Below the pieces are notes generated by a model. The model saw nothing but the letters and a program-made list of their open reading frames with translations. It was not told the DNA's origin and searched no databases. A stretch of DNA of 64,000 nt from Ctenosaura bakeri (taxonomy: Eukaryota > Chordata > Lepidosauria > Squamata > Iguanidae): assembly GCA_948474755.1 (NCBI GenBank), contig CAOLHI010000928.1:186001-250000 (forward strand), written 5' to 3'. Of this stretch, positions 11,337 to 22,108 are shown piece by piece (within the stretch, counting starts at the first letter, position 1; the number at the start of each line of letters is the position of its first letter). The position numbers and the translations under genes were made by a program.

Positions 11337-11484
11337 TCTGTCTCACTTCCATGCCACCAGATCCTCTGAAGATGCCAGGCACAGACGCAGGCAAAACGTC
11401 AGGAGAAAATACTAATAGAACGTGGCCTCAAAGCCCGGAAAACCCACAACAACCTATGGATTCCAGCCGTGAAAGCCTTTGACT

Positions 11485-12642
11485 TTACATTTACCTTTTT
11501 TCTTTTTTTCTTGGTACTGTAACTCCTAGAATCCCTCAACTAGCCTGACTACTAACTCTACCACTACTCTACTACCTATTAGATTCACTGCTGAGCCCTG
11601 GCCCTTCTTTATGGTTTCAGCAAAAGCATGAGGCCGAGAGGACAATATCAAGGATGCAATCAGTGTCGTATATGCCTGTTGATGGAACATTCTCTGCTGT
11701 CCATTCTGTCTCACCCACTAAAACCCATATGTTGCATATCTGATTGAAGCCAGATAGCTTCCTTTCAGGTACTGTAGTCTGGAATGGAATCCTCATTGAC
11801 TGGAATGAGCAACTTTGGCAAAGAACTTTCTATCTCAGGTTTCATTTCTCTTCAGAAAAGTAATGAGGGTGGAGGGATCCATGGGGTGGGGAGAGATCGA
11901 CATTTAGAAGCACTAAATGAAAGTCATCTGGTTCAAAGCAGTTCTGACTGGTTTAGTGAGTTTAGCTTTGCTTCCATGCCAAAGTGTATAGTTTAGAGTC
12001 TCGGCACCATACTAATGAGTTTTATGTTTATTACTTGGCATGCACAGAGGGTCATGGACTGCCAATAGATTGCTTATTCTAGCTCCCCCAAGAGCGCATT
12101 GGATCAAGGAAACCGTATTACAATGCCATACTGGGTTGACATATTTTGCTGATTTACTCCAACTTATTGTCCAGGGTGGCTAGTATTTCCATACAGTCCA
12201 TCTAAATGTTTTCATCTGGCCAACAGTCACATCTTCAAGCAACCCAAACGGTGGGCTTAGCTGCTAATCTAAACTTTATCAGCTCTGATGTACTTGGCTA
12301 ATCTGGCATGCTGAGAAGAGGAAAACATCCATTTGTGGAAAGACATAGTAGATGCATGCAACCACATCGACAAGTTTGCCTGTTGCTTCCCACATCCGTG
12401 GCAGAAATTTGGTAGATTTTAAGGACTCCTATATTGAATTTCAGAGCAATTATTCCAACTCCAGAACATTCTTACATCCTTCTGTCCAGAAGCAATTATC
12501 TTTAAGGTGTTAATTCTTACCTTTAAATCAGGGTGGGCAACAACCATGAGTCCAAGGCCTAGTTTTCCACCCCGGGAACTCCCCTCCAGCATCTCAGTCA
12601 GTGTGGCCCCAAGCTGTTCGCCATGCACAATCAGGCTTCCTA
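11485..12642. other. Spacer, nothing recognised
   Basis: Unique-looking sequence with balanced composition. I find no terminal repeats, SINE boxes or homologous coding frame. Confidence 0.45.
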
Positions 12643-13510
12643 TGTTACCCTGTATGTTGGGGGTCCCGGGAGGGGCACCCAAATTACCAAATAAAAACAC
12701 AAGCTGGGGGAATTTAGCTGGAGCACCCTCTTGGCTAAACGAGAGGCAGGGTAACGTTAGCAAGGATCTTTAACCCTATGTATACAGCGTCAGGTCAGAG
12801 AGCAGTTAGACGAGGTTTTAAAAGTAACAAATAATATTTTATTAGGAACAAGCAACACGAAAGACACGACAAATACTAACTAACTTGGAAATGGAATGGA
12901 GAGTTTCAAGGGAGTGGGTCATACAACACCTGGTCTCGTAGTCCTGGAGGGAAAGACGGGGTTCCGGGAGAGAAAGCTCAGTGTGGTTACTGAGGGGAGT
13001 TTCCTTAGACAACCGGCAGCAAGGCAGGATGGAAGTCCAAAGTAGTCCAAGGTAGTCCCAAAAGTGGGGACTTTTTATAGGGTGGATTTTACCTACAGGC
13101 TATGTTATGCTCAGTGAGAACAAAGGAAATTTGGAGCTGGGCAAAGGAGTTGGAAAAGGTCAGGTTTTGCATGATGGGTTTAGTACTTAATGACAATAGC
13201 GTGGCCAGTTCGCTGATGGCCCGATATAAAGGAATGGCTTGGCTCTTGGCCGAGTGGCTTTGTGTAGATGTGCGCCGAGCAAAGCTGGTTTGCAGGGAGG
13301 TTTTTCCCTAAAGCATCGGAGAGGCTTAAGTTGCCTGCCTGAATGGGGTTTGGAATGTACAGCCATTAACAGCCGCGCCCTTACATGCTTGTCCGGTGGA
13401 CTTCTGCAAACACGTGGAGTAGGGTGGCAGAGAAAGGTCAAGCAAAGGCCAAATTATTTTATATCAAAAGGATATCTAGTGCTCTCACCAGATATACAAC
13501 TGTGATAACA
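12643..13510 (-). mobile_element. ERV solo LTR, copy C
   Basis: The 868-bp LTR is in reverse sense: it starts TGTTACCCTG and ends TGATAACA, with a perfect CCTA duplication (12639-12642 and 13511-13514). The TATA box complement (TTTTTATAG) is near 13073. It is the closest relative of copy B across its length and includes the GATATC pair near the end. Confidence 0.9.
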
Positions 13511-13678
13511 CCTAGATGAGGCAACATACTGTTGTCCTGATGCATAACCTGTACTCGGAACAAGAGGCTACTATCAGGACAGAAAGTGGAGAAACAGAAT
13601 GGTTTTAAATTGGCAAGGGGGCCAGGCAAGACTATATTTTATCACCCTACCTGGTTAACTTGTTTGCTGAACATATTG

Positions 13679-14479
13679 CAGTCATCCTTCCACATTCGCT
13701 GGGGTCAGGGGTATAGGACCCCCATGAAAGTGAAAAAAACATTAATAACTCTAGGCCCTCCCAAACCATGGCCCTTTTTGCATGCAGTTTCTGTAGCACG
13801 AGGGCCCCTTAAGCGTCGCGTAAATGGGAGTGTCGGTCCGTACGATGCACTCCCATTCACGCGACGCTCATAAGCCTAAAACGGGACATGCACGCATTTT
13901 ATTATTTTTGGCTGGGAGCCGAAAATACTGCGCGGTCACGCAATGCTCCCAGGACCCTCGCGCACTTACCTGCCGTGCAGTGCGTCAGACGAGCGGGCTG
14001 GTTGCGCTTCCTCCCCCCAGCGCAGCCTACAGCTCCCAGACTGTGCTGCGGAAGGAAGGGGCAGGGCACTAGTGCGATGGTTGCACTACCAGGAAGCGAC
14101 CTGTGGGACGAAGGAGCGGGGAAGCAGCAGCGTTCTGGCTGAGGTTTTTCGCGTGAGACACCCTCCCCAGTCGCGCAAATGGGTAACGTGCGAAAAGCGC
14201 CCATATTTAACACACAAAAACACACTGTGGATTCCTTTGAGGCATCAGGGTTCCTCCACAAGGCAGAAGCGGGTGGCTGGTGGGGCTTACTACCCACCTC
14301 CTCTGCCGCCCCACACCATTTTTAAGAGGGACTTACAAGCCTCGTTTGCAGTTTCTCAGTCTCACAAGGCTTGTAGTCCCTATTAAAAATGGCATAGGGG
14401 AGCAGCAGAACTGACAGCAAATAATCTGTGGATAATCAAATCTGCAAAAGTGAAACCCGCAAATGTGGAGGGCTGACTG
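13679..14479. mobile_element. Tigger/pogo-like MITE interrupted by GC-rich MITE
   Basis: Ends CAGTCATCCTTCCACATTCGC and GCAAATGTGGAGGGCTGACTG match the 6793 element in opposite orientation. TA follows the right end; the left flank is TG, presumably mutated. The interior (CAAGCCTCGTTTGCAGTTTC and around) is shared with 6793-7178. A GC-rich MITE (13770-14202) splits it. Confidence 0.8.
13770..14202. mobile_element. GC-rich MITE, subfamily 2, copy 1
   Basis: Ends are GGCCCTTTTTGCATGC and GTGCGAAAAGCGCC with flanking pentamers CCATG/CCATA. It has high CpG density. On the minus strand, bases 13973-13963 read GCAGGTAAGTG, a consensus 5' splice donor. Near the left end is an internal inverted repeat (GTCGCGTAAATGGGAGTG with CACTCCCATTCACGCGAC). 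Confidence 0.82.
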
Positions 14480-14551
14480 TATACATAAAGCATGATTAGA
14501 GTTGGAGGAAGGAGGCGTGAAAACCAGGGAAGGAACACCAAGATTTAAGAT

Positions 14552-14967
14552 ATGCAGATGACACCATACTACCAGCAGAAAATAGAAAAGACGTGGAACG
14601 ATTCCAAGAACTGAAAAGAAAGTAAAAGAAGGAAGTGCAAAGGCAGGTTTACAGTTGAACATTAAGAAAAGAAAAATAGTGACCAGAAATGATTTACATA
14701 ACCTTAAAGCAGACAATGAAGACATTGAAATAGTTCAAGGTTTTCCATATCTTGGCCCAGTCATTAAATGAGAATGGAGACTGCAGTCAAGAAATCAGAA
14801 GAGGACCAGGACTTGGAGGAGTAGTTATGAAGGAACTGGACAAGATATCTAAGTGTAAAGATATATTACTGAATACTAAAGCTAGGATTGTCCGTGCCAT
14901 CATATTTCCAGCTTCTATGTATGGTTGTGAAAGCTGGACAGCGAAGAAAGCTGATAGTTCCAATTAA
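14552..14967 (+). pseudogene. RTE/BovB-type LINE reverse transcriptase fragment
   Basis: Translation shows the RT catalytic box RYADDTIL near 14564. After frameshifts come GDCSQEIRR and then ARIVRAIIFPASMYGCESWT in the frame 14752-14967. These correspond in order to the palm motif and the downstream SYLG...YGCESWT region of RTE/BovB ORF2. At least one frameshift and stops break it. Confidence 0.85.
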
Positions 14968-15302
14968 CCCTCTTCATCCCACTTTTTCAGCTGCTTGCAA
15001 ATTGTCCCAGTTTCCTTCTCCTTCTCCCACTTCCCTCCTACACCCTCACTGTACTTCAGTTGCTGCAAATGAACTCAAAGGGCAAAAATAGTTTGTGCTC
15101 ATTAATTCAGCAGAGGAAAGGAAGGGCAGAATCTTCCCTTCATTCAAAAGCAAACTGCTGCAGCCTCTCCTAGCCTGTGTGCTCTTTCTCATTAATAACT
15201 TTTGCCATCTTTACACTGATGTTACCTGGATACATATATCCCAGTTTCCATCTCTGAAATGTTGGAGAGTATAAGTTTAGACCCTCCAACATTTCAGAGA
15301 TG
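14968..15302 (+). repeat. Dispersed repeat, copy 1, ending in a perfect hairpin
   Basis: The stretch matches 16226-17400 with its two MITEs removed: shared landmarks are CAGCTGCTT...CCCAGTTTCCTTCTCC, TTGCTGCAAA and TTTGCCATCTT. It ends in a perfect 19-bp inverted pair (15249-15267 and 15284-15302) with a 16-base loop. I do not recognise the family. Confidence 0.55.
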
Positions 15303-15318
15303 AGTTGGCAGTGATGTA

Positions 15319-15483
15319 GGCCATTTCCGCACTAGACTGTTGTAGCGCGATGATTCCACTTTCAACATCCTATGGAATCCTGGGGTTTGCCATCCGGCCC
15401 CTCCCGAAACTGCAAACCCCAGGATTCCAGAGGATGTTGAAAGTGGAATCATTGCGCTATAACAGGCTAGTGCAGAAATGGCC
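15319..15483. mobile_element. Hairpin MITE
   Basis: GGCCATTTCCGCACTAGAC to CTAGTGCAGAAATGGCC, an imperfect palindrome with ATTCCACTTTCAACATCC in one arm and its complement in the other. The flanking pentamers no longer match. Confidence 0.88.
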
Positions 15484-15592
15484 TTGGTCATGGAAACCCA
15501 CTGGGTGACAGACTCTCCGTGCCAGAAAACCCCGTGATAGGGTTGCCGTGAGTCAAGAATGATTTGAAGGCACACAACAATAACAATGAGTT
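15484..15592 (+). mobile_element. tRNA-derived SINE, 3' part
   Basis: It contains CATGGAAACCCACTGGGTGA and ends TTGAAGGCACACAACAATAACAA, the body and tail of the tRNA SINE seen at 37508. The head is missing, possibly cut off by the adjoining MITE. Confidence 0.65.
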
Positions 15593-15874
15593 TGAAACAT
15601 TTTACTTTTTTGGAGTACAACTCTCAGACCTCACCCCACAGCCAGCGTGGCTACTTTGGCATGCAAAGTGGAGCTTGTTTATGCAAAGCCTATGCTCTGT
15701 TGCTACTGTCAGGCAGGTGTCCAAGCAAGCAAATTTTTATGTTCCAGAGAATTCTTCCTCAACCTAGATATGCAAAAAGACCTGCTAGATGTTTCTGTGT
15801 GAGGCTGGTTTATCTTTTCTCTCTTCTGCTGTTCCCACTTATAAGATGCATAGAAGTAGTGCTAGGAAGACTCA

Positions 15875-16010
15875 GGCCATTTCCGCACTGCACTGTTATA
15901 GCACTATTATTCCACTTTCAACATCCTATGGAATCCTGGGGTTTGCAGTTTAGGGAGGGGTCCTTTAGGTGGAATAATAGCACTATAACAATCTAGTGCA
16001 GAAGTTCAGA
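15875..16010. mobile_element. Hairpin MITE, shortened
   Basis: The left arm (GGCCATTTCCGCACTGCACT...CTGGGGTTTGCAGTTTAGGG) is complete; the right arm is cut to GTGGAATAATAGCACTATAACAATCTAGTGCAGAAG. The terminal GGCC on the right is degraded. Confidence 0.8.
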
Positions 16011-16385
16011 AGTGGTTTCAGTTACGTTGGGCAGCCTTTCTTTTATAAAAACCACTCTAGAAGCTGCTGTTAGCTTTGGGAGAGCTGGAGTGGAAAGGAG
16101 GAACTTAACCTTTTTTGCCTCCCAAGAGGAAATGAAGGGGAACGGATGAACATATGCATGATTAACAGTAACCAGATGCTTCCAGATGGTCTGCAAGCTG
16201 ACCAATGTGGAAATACCCTACGCTGTTTATTAGTGCTCAAGTTATGTACCCTCCAGCAGTCCTGATTTGTCCTGGTAAATCCTCTGCCATCCTCCTTTCT
16301 CAGCTGCTTTTAAAATGCCCCAGTTTCCTTCTTCCTTCCACTTTTCCCGCTTTGTCTTCAGTTTGCATCAATTGCTGCAAACTGA

Positions 16386-16806
16386 GGCCCTTTCTGCATG
16401 GCATTTCCCATGCAAAAGAGCGCCTGGAGCACCACTCAATTGTGAGGAGTAATTTGCACGACACACTCACAATCATGTGACGTTCCAGGGGCTGGCAGGC
16501 ACCGATCGCGCACCTTTTCATTTTCAGCTGGAAGTCAAAAGTGGTGCGTGATTGCACATTGCTCTCGGGCCCTGCGTGCACTTACCTGGCATGCGGAGCT
16601 TCCGGAGCTGCACTGGTCACATTTCCTGCCCCAGCGCAGCCTGGGAAACTCCCAGGCTGCGCCGCAGAAGGAAGAGGCAGGGCTCTTGCGCAAGCAGGCA
16701 GTTCGTGCGGAGCTGAAGTAGCAGGGACACAAGAGCCTCTTGCCGGAGGCTGCTCATGCAATCGCCACACCCCAGTGCCAGAAAAAGGTAAGCTGCAGAA
16801 AGGGCC
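16386..16806. mobile_element. GC-rich MITE, subfamily 2, copy 2
   Basis: Ends GGCCCTTTCTGCATGG and TGCAGAAAGGGCC are flanked by a perfect CTGAG duplication. The minus strand at about 16590-16579 reads CCAGGTAAGTGC, again a consensus splice donor. It is GC-rich and without coding potential. Confidence 0.87.
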
Positions 16807-16843
16807 TGAGCTCAGAGGGCTAAAGGAATTTGCACTCAATTAA

Positions 16844-17262
16844 GGCCCTTTTGCATGGCATTTGCCATGCAAAAGGGCCCCTCAAGTGTTGCGCAAATGT
16901 GAGGAGCAGTCCACATGACGCACTCACAATCACGCAACGCTCCAGGGTCTGGCAGGTGCCACTCACACACTTTTTCATTTTTGGCTTTGAGCCGCAAATG
17001 GTGTGCGATCGTGCATTGCTCCGGGGCTCCGTGCGCACTTGCCATGCGTGTGGAGCTCCAGAGCCGCGGTGCTCGTGCTTCCTGCCCCAGCGCAGCCTGA
17101 GAAACTCCCAGGCTGCACTGCGGAAGGAAGAGGTGGGGCTCTCGCGCAAGCAGGCGGCAGCTGCAGAGCTGAAGGAACCAGGACGCGAGAGCCTCTTGCT
17201 GGAGGCTGCTCACACAATCCCCACACCTCACCTCCATGAAAAGGTGTGTTGTGGAAAGGGCC
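16844..17262. mobile_element. GC-rich MITE, subfamily 2, copy 3
   Basis: Ends GGCCCTTTTGCATGG and GTTGTGGAAAGGGCC. It closely resembles the neighbour at 16386. The donor-like site has drifted to GCAAGT on the minus strand (ATGGCAAGTGC). The flanking pentamers TTAAG/CTCAG match at three of five positions. Confidence 0.8.
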
Positions 17263-17429
17263 TCAGGAAGGAGGAGAAGAGAGGAAAGGAAGGAAGGAAT
17301 CTTGACCTTCCCAGTAGACTCAAGCAAAAGCTAACTGCTGCAATCTCACCTGGCTTGTGTGTTATTCCTCAATAATTTTTGCCATCTTGACCACGGTCTA
17401 ATGTTGCTTGGCCACAAGTTTGCTGGCAG

Positions 17430-17545
17430 TTATGTATTCAAGTCTTTTAATCCAAGTCTTAAGTCCAGTCTCAAGTCTCAACCTTCAAGTCTCAAGTCCA
17501 GTCCCAAGTCCTTGAAGATACTTTCAAGTCAAGTCTCAAGTCTGG
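17430..17545. repeat. Degenerate AGTC/CAAGTCT simple repeat
   Basis: Irregular runs of CAAGTC, AAGTCT and TCAAGTCC. Similar runs at 18218-18275 and 19622-19672 flank LTR copy D, so the LTR split one stretch of this repeat. Confidence 0.8.
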
Positions 17546-17599
17546 GAGCCAACTTTATACCCCAACCTATATTCCAGAATTTCTGGACAGAGTCAAATA

Positions 17600-18215
17600 A
17601 AGTCAGTTTTAACAATCTAAGCAGAGTTGGCCCTCCACGTTTGCAATTTTGCCATCTGCAGCTTCAGAGGTGAGGAAGAGGATCCTTCTTACTTCCCCTT
17701 CCTGAAGCTGGAGGCTTTGGTACCAATGGGCATAAAAGAGTCTGCAGCTTTGGGAAAGGGGAGTAGGATCCTTTTTACTTCTCATTTCTGAAGCTGGAGG
17801 ATTTTTCAGAAATAGGGAATAGGATCTTTCTTACTTCCCATTACTGAAGCTTCAAAAACTGTAGAAGGAAGAATCCGTCCTCGTCAAGTCCACTGCCTAA
17901 CACACTTGCTGTTCTATGAGAAACATGTCCTGTGCTTTGGGGGCAAGTCTTGCCTTCTGCTCTTAGGGAAAGTTTCAGAAGGCTCCTCCAATATGCAGCA
18001 GGGATGGGCTGCTGAGCAGACCTCAAGCCCATTCAACCTCATTGCCTAACCCATTTGCTGTTCCCCTCTGAGAAATGCCCCCACACTTTGGACTTGAGAG
18101 AGATTGTCATGGGACTAGTAGGCAAAAAGAGATGGAGGCGTTGTTCAAAGTCTTAAGGTTTCTGGATGAATGTGTTTTGTTACTGAACCAAGGGTAGCAA
18201 GTCGCTCACTAAAAC
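17600..18215. repeat. Imperfect local tandem duplications
   Basis: Three imperfect copies of a block around GGATCCTTCTTACTTCCC...CTGAAGCTGGAGG lie between 17665 and 17850. A second pair (GCCTAACACACTTGCTGTTC at about 17890 and GCCTAACCCATTTGCTGTTC at about 18044) follows. No gene is seen. Confidence 0.55.
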
Positions 18216-18279
18216 ATATACAAGTCTCAAGTCAAGTCAGTGCATCTTTGTTGCTGAGTCAAGTTCGAGTTGAGTTGCT

Positions 18280-19614
18280 TGTTACCCTGGGTTTTGGGGG
18301 GTCCCAGGAGGGGCACCCAGATTGCTAAATAAAAATATCAGTTGGGGAAATTAGTTGGAACACTCTTTTGGCTAGCGAGAGGCAGAGTAACTTTGCAAGG
18401 ATCTTTAAACCGAATGTATACAGCGGCAAGTCAGAGAGCAGCTAGACAAGGTTTCAAAGCAGCAAACAATATTTTATTAAAGGCAAGAGACACGAAAGAC
18501 AAGACATAAACTAACTAGCTGAGAAACAGAAATGGAGGTTTGTTCGGGAAAGGCAATACGACACCTGGGCCCTTTTCACACGGGCTTTCTGTTGTGCGAC
18601 AGCCCCCTGAGCCTTGCGGGAGTGGGAGAGTTGCTCTGCACAACGCACTCCCACTTCCGCCACTCTCACGGGGCTGACGCTGCGCAAGCGCGTATTTTTT
18701 GATTTTCGCCTCAAAGCGAAAATCACCCGCGCTCGCGCAGCACTCCCGGCGCCCGCACGCACTTACCTCCTGTGCAGAGCTTCAGGGGAGGCGGCCAGGT
18801 CGCGCTTTCTTCCCTCCGCCCCTGCGGAAGGAAGAGGCGGGGCAGGGCGCTAGCGCGACGGACGCGACAGCCTCCTGCTTCGCAGGGGGGGGCGGACGGC
18901 GAGCCGTCGCCTCCGGGAGGCTGCCGCTTCCCCGCTCGTTCCTTCGCCTGCGGAAGGAAGGAGGGGGGAAATGGCAGCCTCCTGGAGAAGGTTTCTCACG
19001 CGACCCGCCCTCCCCCGCTTGTGCTAGAAGCCTCAATGCGAAAAGGGCCCTGGTCTCATAGTCCTGGAGAAGAGCAGGGTTCCGGGAAAGAAGCTCAGCA
19101 TGGGGAGCTGAGGGGAGTTCCCTTAGACAACCGGCAGCAAGGCGGGATGGCAGTCCAAAGTGATCCGAAGACCATTTGGAAACGGGGGGTTTTTATAGGG
19201 GAGTTTGTGCCTACCAGCTATGGCAAACCAGGGGAGAAGAAAAGGAGTTCTGGTGCTGGACAAAGGATTTGGAAAGGTCAAGTTTAGCATGATTGGATTT
19301 GCGTTTGAAGACAATAGCGTGGCCGATACGTTGATGGCCCAACATAAAAGAGTAGCTCGGCTGAGAGCCGCGCGGCTATTGTGGAGTTTGCGGCTGGAAG
19401 TCCCCTGAAGCTGGGAGTGGAGCTTAGGCTGCTGGCCTCAATAGGGTCTGGAATGCAAAACCATTAGTGGCTGCACTCATGTCCGTGCTTGTCCAGAGGA
19501 CCTCGCAAACACATGGAGTGTGGTGACTGTAAGCTGGTCCAGCTAAGGCCGAATTAGATGATATCAAAATGATATCTGGTGGTCCTCACCCAGGGTGCCA
19601 TACTGGAAGTAACA
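18280..19614 (-). mobile_element. ERV solo LTR, copy D, interrupted
   Basis: Reverse-sense LTR from TGTTACCCTGG to GGAAGTAACA; without its insert it is about 850 bp. The TATA complement TTTTTATAG is near 19190 and the GATATC pair near 19560. The flanks TGCT and CACT do not form a matching duplication, unlike the other copies. A GC-rich MITE occupies 18569-19048. Confidence 0.87.
18569..19048. mobile_element. GC-rich MITE, subfamily 2, copy 4, inside LTR D
   Basis: Ends GCCCTTTTCACACGGG and GCGAAAAGGGC with a perfect CCTGG duplication (18564-18568 and 19049-19053). LTR copy C shows the empty site (ACACCTGGTCTC), which proves insertion and fixes the boundaries. On the minus strand, GGAGGTAAGTGCG at about 18769-18757 is a splice-donor consensus. 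Confidence 0.93.
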
Positions 19615-20043
19615 CACTGAGACATCTTAAGTCCAACTTGAGTCCAAGTCAGTCAACTCGAGTCTACATCACTGTTTGCTGGTTTTCATTGATGAAACGT
19701 TGCTGGGAATGAATTTACTTAGAGGGAAAAGGGGACCTAGTCGTCCTAGTTTTTGTAATTAACCCTTAGCAGCTGTTTTTATATAGCTTATGTGGAGCAT
19801 GATCTGGTAAAACTGGTGGGTTTGGATATGGCGGAAGGAACTTTTGCATTACATTTGGGGACTCCCCTGCCTTGCCTAAGTCATATAGCCCTCCAGTTGT
19901 TGTTGGACTACACTTCCCAGGAGTCCTAGCCAGCATAGCTAATGAGACAGAATGCTGGAAGTTCCAGTCCAACAATAAGTGAAGGGCCACATGATTCCCA
20001 TCTCTCCCCTATCCCATAATATGAGCACTACATGCTAAATCTT

Positions 20044-20222
20044 GGCCATTTCCGCACTAGCCCGTTATAGCCTGATGATTCCACTTTCAACCTCCTCTGG
20101 ATCCTGGGGTTTGCAGTTTTGGGAGGGGCCAGCCGGCCCCTCCCGAAACTGCAAACCCCAGGATTCCAGAGGATGTTGAAAGTGGAATCATCGCGCTATA
20201 ACGGGCTAGTGCGGAAATGGCC
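20044..20222. mobile_element. Hairpin MITE, near-perfect palindrome
   Basis: About 179 bp with arms of almost 90 bases and a tiny loop around CCAGCCGGCC. Flanking pentamers TCTTG/CCTTG. Confidence 0.93.
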
Positions 20223-20554
20223 CTTGTCTCAGAATGAAACTAGGAAGCTGCCATTGCCGGTAGCTTTTTTTTTTCAGCATTCTCCTTCATATAATTAAAA
20301 TAAAACTGAACAAAATTCCTGTTAATCTGATGCCAGCACAATATCAGGAAGTATGTTGTGCTGCCTTTTCAAGGCAAATTTTCCACTGGGTGAGTTCATG
20401 GGATGAATTAATCTTTGCATGTTTTTTGCTGTTGCCCCCTAAGGCATAAGGTTCAGTGGGAGCTGCATTACACGCTGACACTCGCTTATGAAAGGAGTTA
20501 TAAAATTTTATTCCACACCGGCTAACACCTGAGCTTTTGTAATGCTACAGATTT

Positions 20555-20706
20555 ATAGTCCTTCCTTGGAGGTTTTTAAGCAGAGGCTGGATGGCCATCT
20601 GTCGAGAGTGCTTTGAGGGGGTTTCTGCATGGCAGGGGGTTGGACTGGATGGCCCCTGGGGTCTCTTCCAACTCTACATTTCTATGATTCTATGATTCTA
20701 TGATTT
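20555..20706 (+). mobile_element. CR1 LINE 3' tip
   Basis: It begins at CCTTCCTTGGAGGTTTTTAA and ends in ATTCTATGATTCTATGAT. Only the last ~150 bp of CR1 remain. Confidence 0.9.
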
Positions 20707-20939
20707 CCAAGCTGCCACACATCCTTGAAATCTTCTGAACGAACTTAAGGTGATGAAAGTGATTAAGTTGCTATTGACATGTAGCGTATTGGAGGCAAAG
20801 GAAAAGACATTGATATAAAGAACAGCAAAATTTGCTATACCTGCATCCAGCAGTCACCAAAAAGAAAAATGATCATCCATTCATTCCTGCATTTAACATA
20901 TGAGTCATTTCCTGCTTACGAAGAAACCCTGAAAACACT

Positions 20940-21132
20940 TTCACACTGATTCAACTTTAACTCCCTTGGCAACATCCCATGGAATCCTGGGATTTGTAGT
21001 TTGCAGCACTAGAGCTTTCTGGCAGAGAAGTCTAAAAATCCCTCCCTAAACTGCAAATCCCAGGATTCCATAAGGTGTCACCATGGTAGTTAAAGTGGAA
21101 TATAGGCCTATAATTGTGGAGTATGAAAGGGT
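20940..21132. mobile_element. Older relative of the hairpin MITE
   Basis: Same layout (CACTTTCACACTGATT...GGAATCCTGGGATTTG...CAAATCCCAGGATTCC...AGTATGAAAGGGT) but more diverged, with ends ACACTTTCACACT-like instead of GGCCATTTCCGCACT. Confidence 0.65.
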
Positions 21133-21826
21133 ACCTAGTCAGCATAGCTAATGTTGAGAAATGCTATGAACTGCTTCACCTTAAGCTGAACATGTGTCAA
21201 CAGTGTGATGCAGCAGCTAAAAAAGCCAATGCGATTCTGAGCTGCATCAACAGGAATATAGTGTCGAGATCAAAGGAAATAATAATACCACTTTATTCTG
21301 CTTTGGGTAGACCTCATTTGGAATACTGTGTCCAGTTCTGGGTGCCACAGTTCAAGAAGCATATTGACTAGCTGGAATATGTCCAGAGGACGGTGACCAA
21401 AATAGTGAAGGGTCTGGAAACCATGAAGCTCTCTGAGGAGTGGCTTAGGGAGCTGGGTATGTTTAGCCTGACAAAAAGAAGGTTAAGAAGAGATACGATA
21501 GCCATGTTTAAATATGTGAAGGGATGTTATGTTGAAGATGGAACAAACTTATTTTTGGCGGCTCCAGAAACTAGGACATGGAGCAATGGATTCAAACTAC
21601 AGGAAAAGAGATTTCACCTAAACATCAGGAAGAACTTCCTGACAGTCAGAGACGTTTGACAGTAGAATATGCTGCCCCGGAGTGTGATGGAGTCTCCTTC
21701 TTTGGAGGTTTTTAAGCAAAGGCTGGATGGCCATTTGCTGGGGATACTTTGAGTGTTTGTTGCTGCATGGCAGGGGGCTGGACTCGATGATCACTGTGAT
21801 CTCTTCAAACTCTATGTTTCCAATAG
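21133..21826 (+). mobile_element. CR1 LINE fragment
   Basis: Frames 21114-21371 and 21393-21659 encode the CR1 ORF2 C-terminus ([20 protein letters not shown], then [20 protein letters not shown], then [12 protein letters not shown]), separated by a stop. It is more diverged than the copy at 22593 and lacks a clear ATTCTATG tail. Confidence 0.88.
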
Positions 21827-21933
21827 CATCTGGAAGGACCCCGTGATTCCCACCATTCAGCTAAGTCATCAGCTAAACCTCGTCCAGGCAGCCTATTTTG
21901 ACTTTCCCATTTCTTTGAAATATAGATATCATA

Positions 21934-22108
21934 GGCCATTTCCACACAAGACTGTTATAGTGCTATTATTCCAGTTTCAACATCCTATGGAATCCTGGGG
22001 TTTGCAGTTTAGGGAGGGGCCTCCCCTCCCTAAACTGCAAACCCCAGGCTTCCATAGGATGTTGAAAGTGGAATAATAGCACTATAACAGTCTCGTGCAG
22101 AAATGGCC
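21934..22108. mobile_element. Hairpin MITE
   Basis: GGCCATTTCCACACAAGAC to GTCTCGTGCAGAAATGGCC with a perfect CATAG duplication on both sides. The two arms are nearly fully complementary. Confidence 0.93.

Larger units (their letters stand above)
9821..11484 (+). mobile_element. Penelope-like element, degenerate
   Basis: The outer ends are an inverted pair: 9825-9921 (GTTGTGGGTTTTCCAGGC ... CTGACGTTTCGCCTG) matches the reverse complement of 11351-11457. Inside are a piece of the RT C-terminal region (9960-10165) and a GIY-YIG endonuclease region (10277-10710). The element is broken by a 110-bp LTR-derived piece (about 10168-10276) and by a GC-rich MITE (10863-11336). Penelope-like elements commonly carry terminal repeats in either orientation, which fits this arrangement. 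Confidence 0.78.
16226..17400 (+). repeat. Dispersed repeat, copy 2, carrying two GC-rich MITEs
   Basis: The outer parts (16226-16385, 16807-16843 and 17263-17400) align with 14968-15240 in order. Two GC-rich MITEs sit in the middle 37 bases apart. The family is unknown. Confidence 0.5.
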
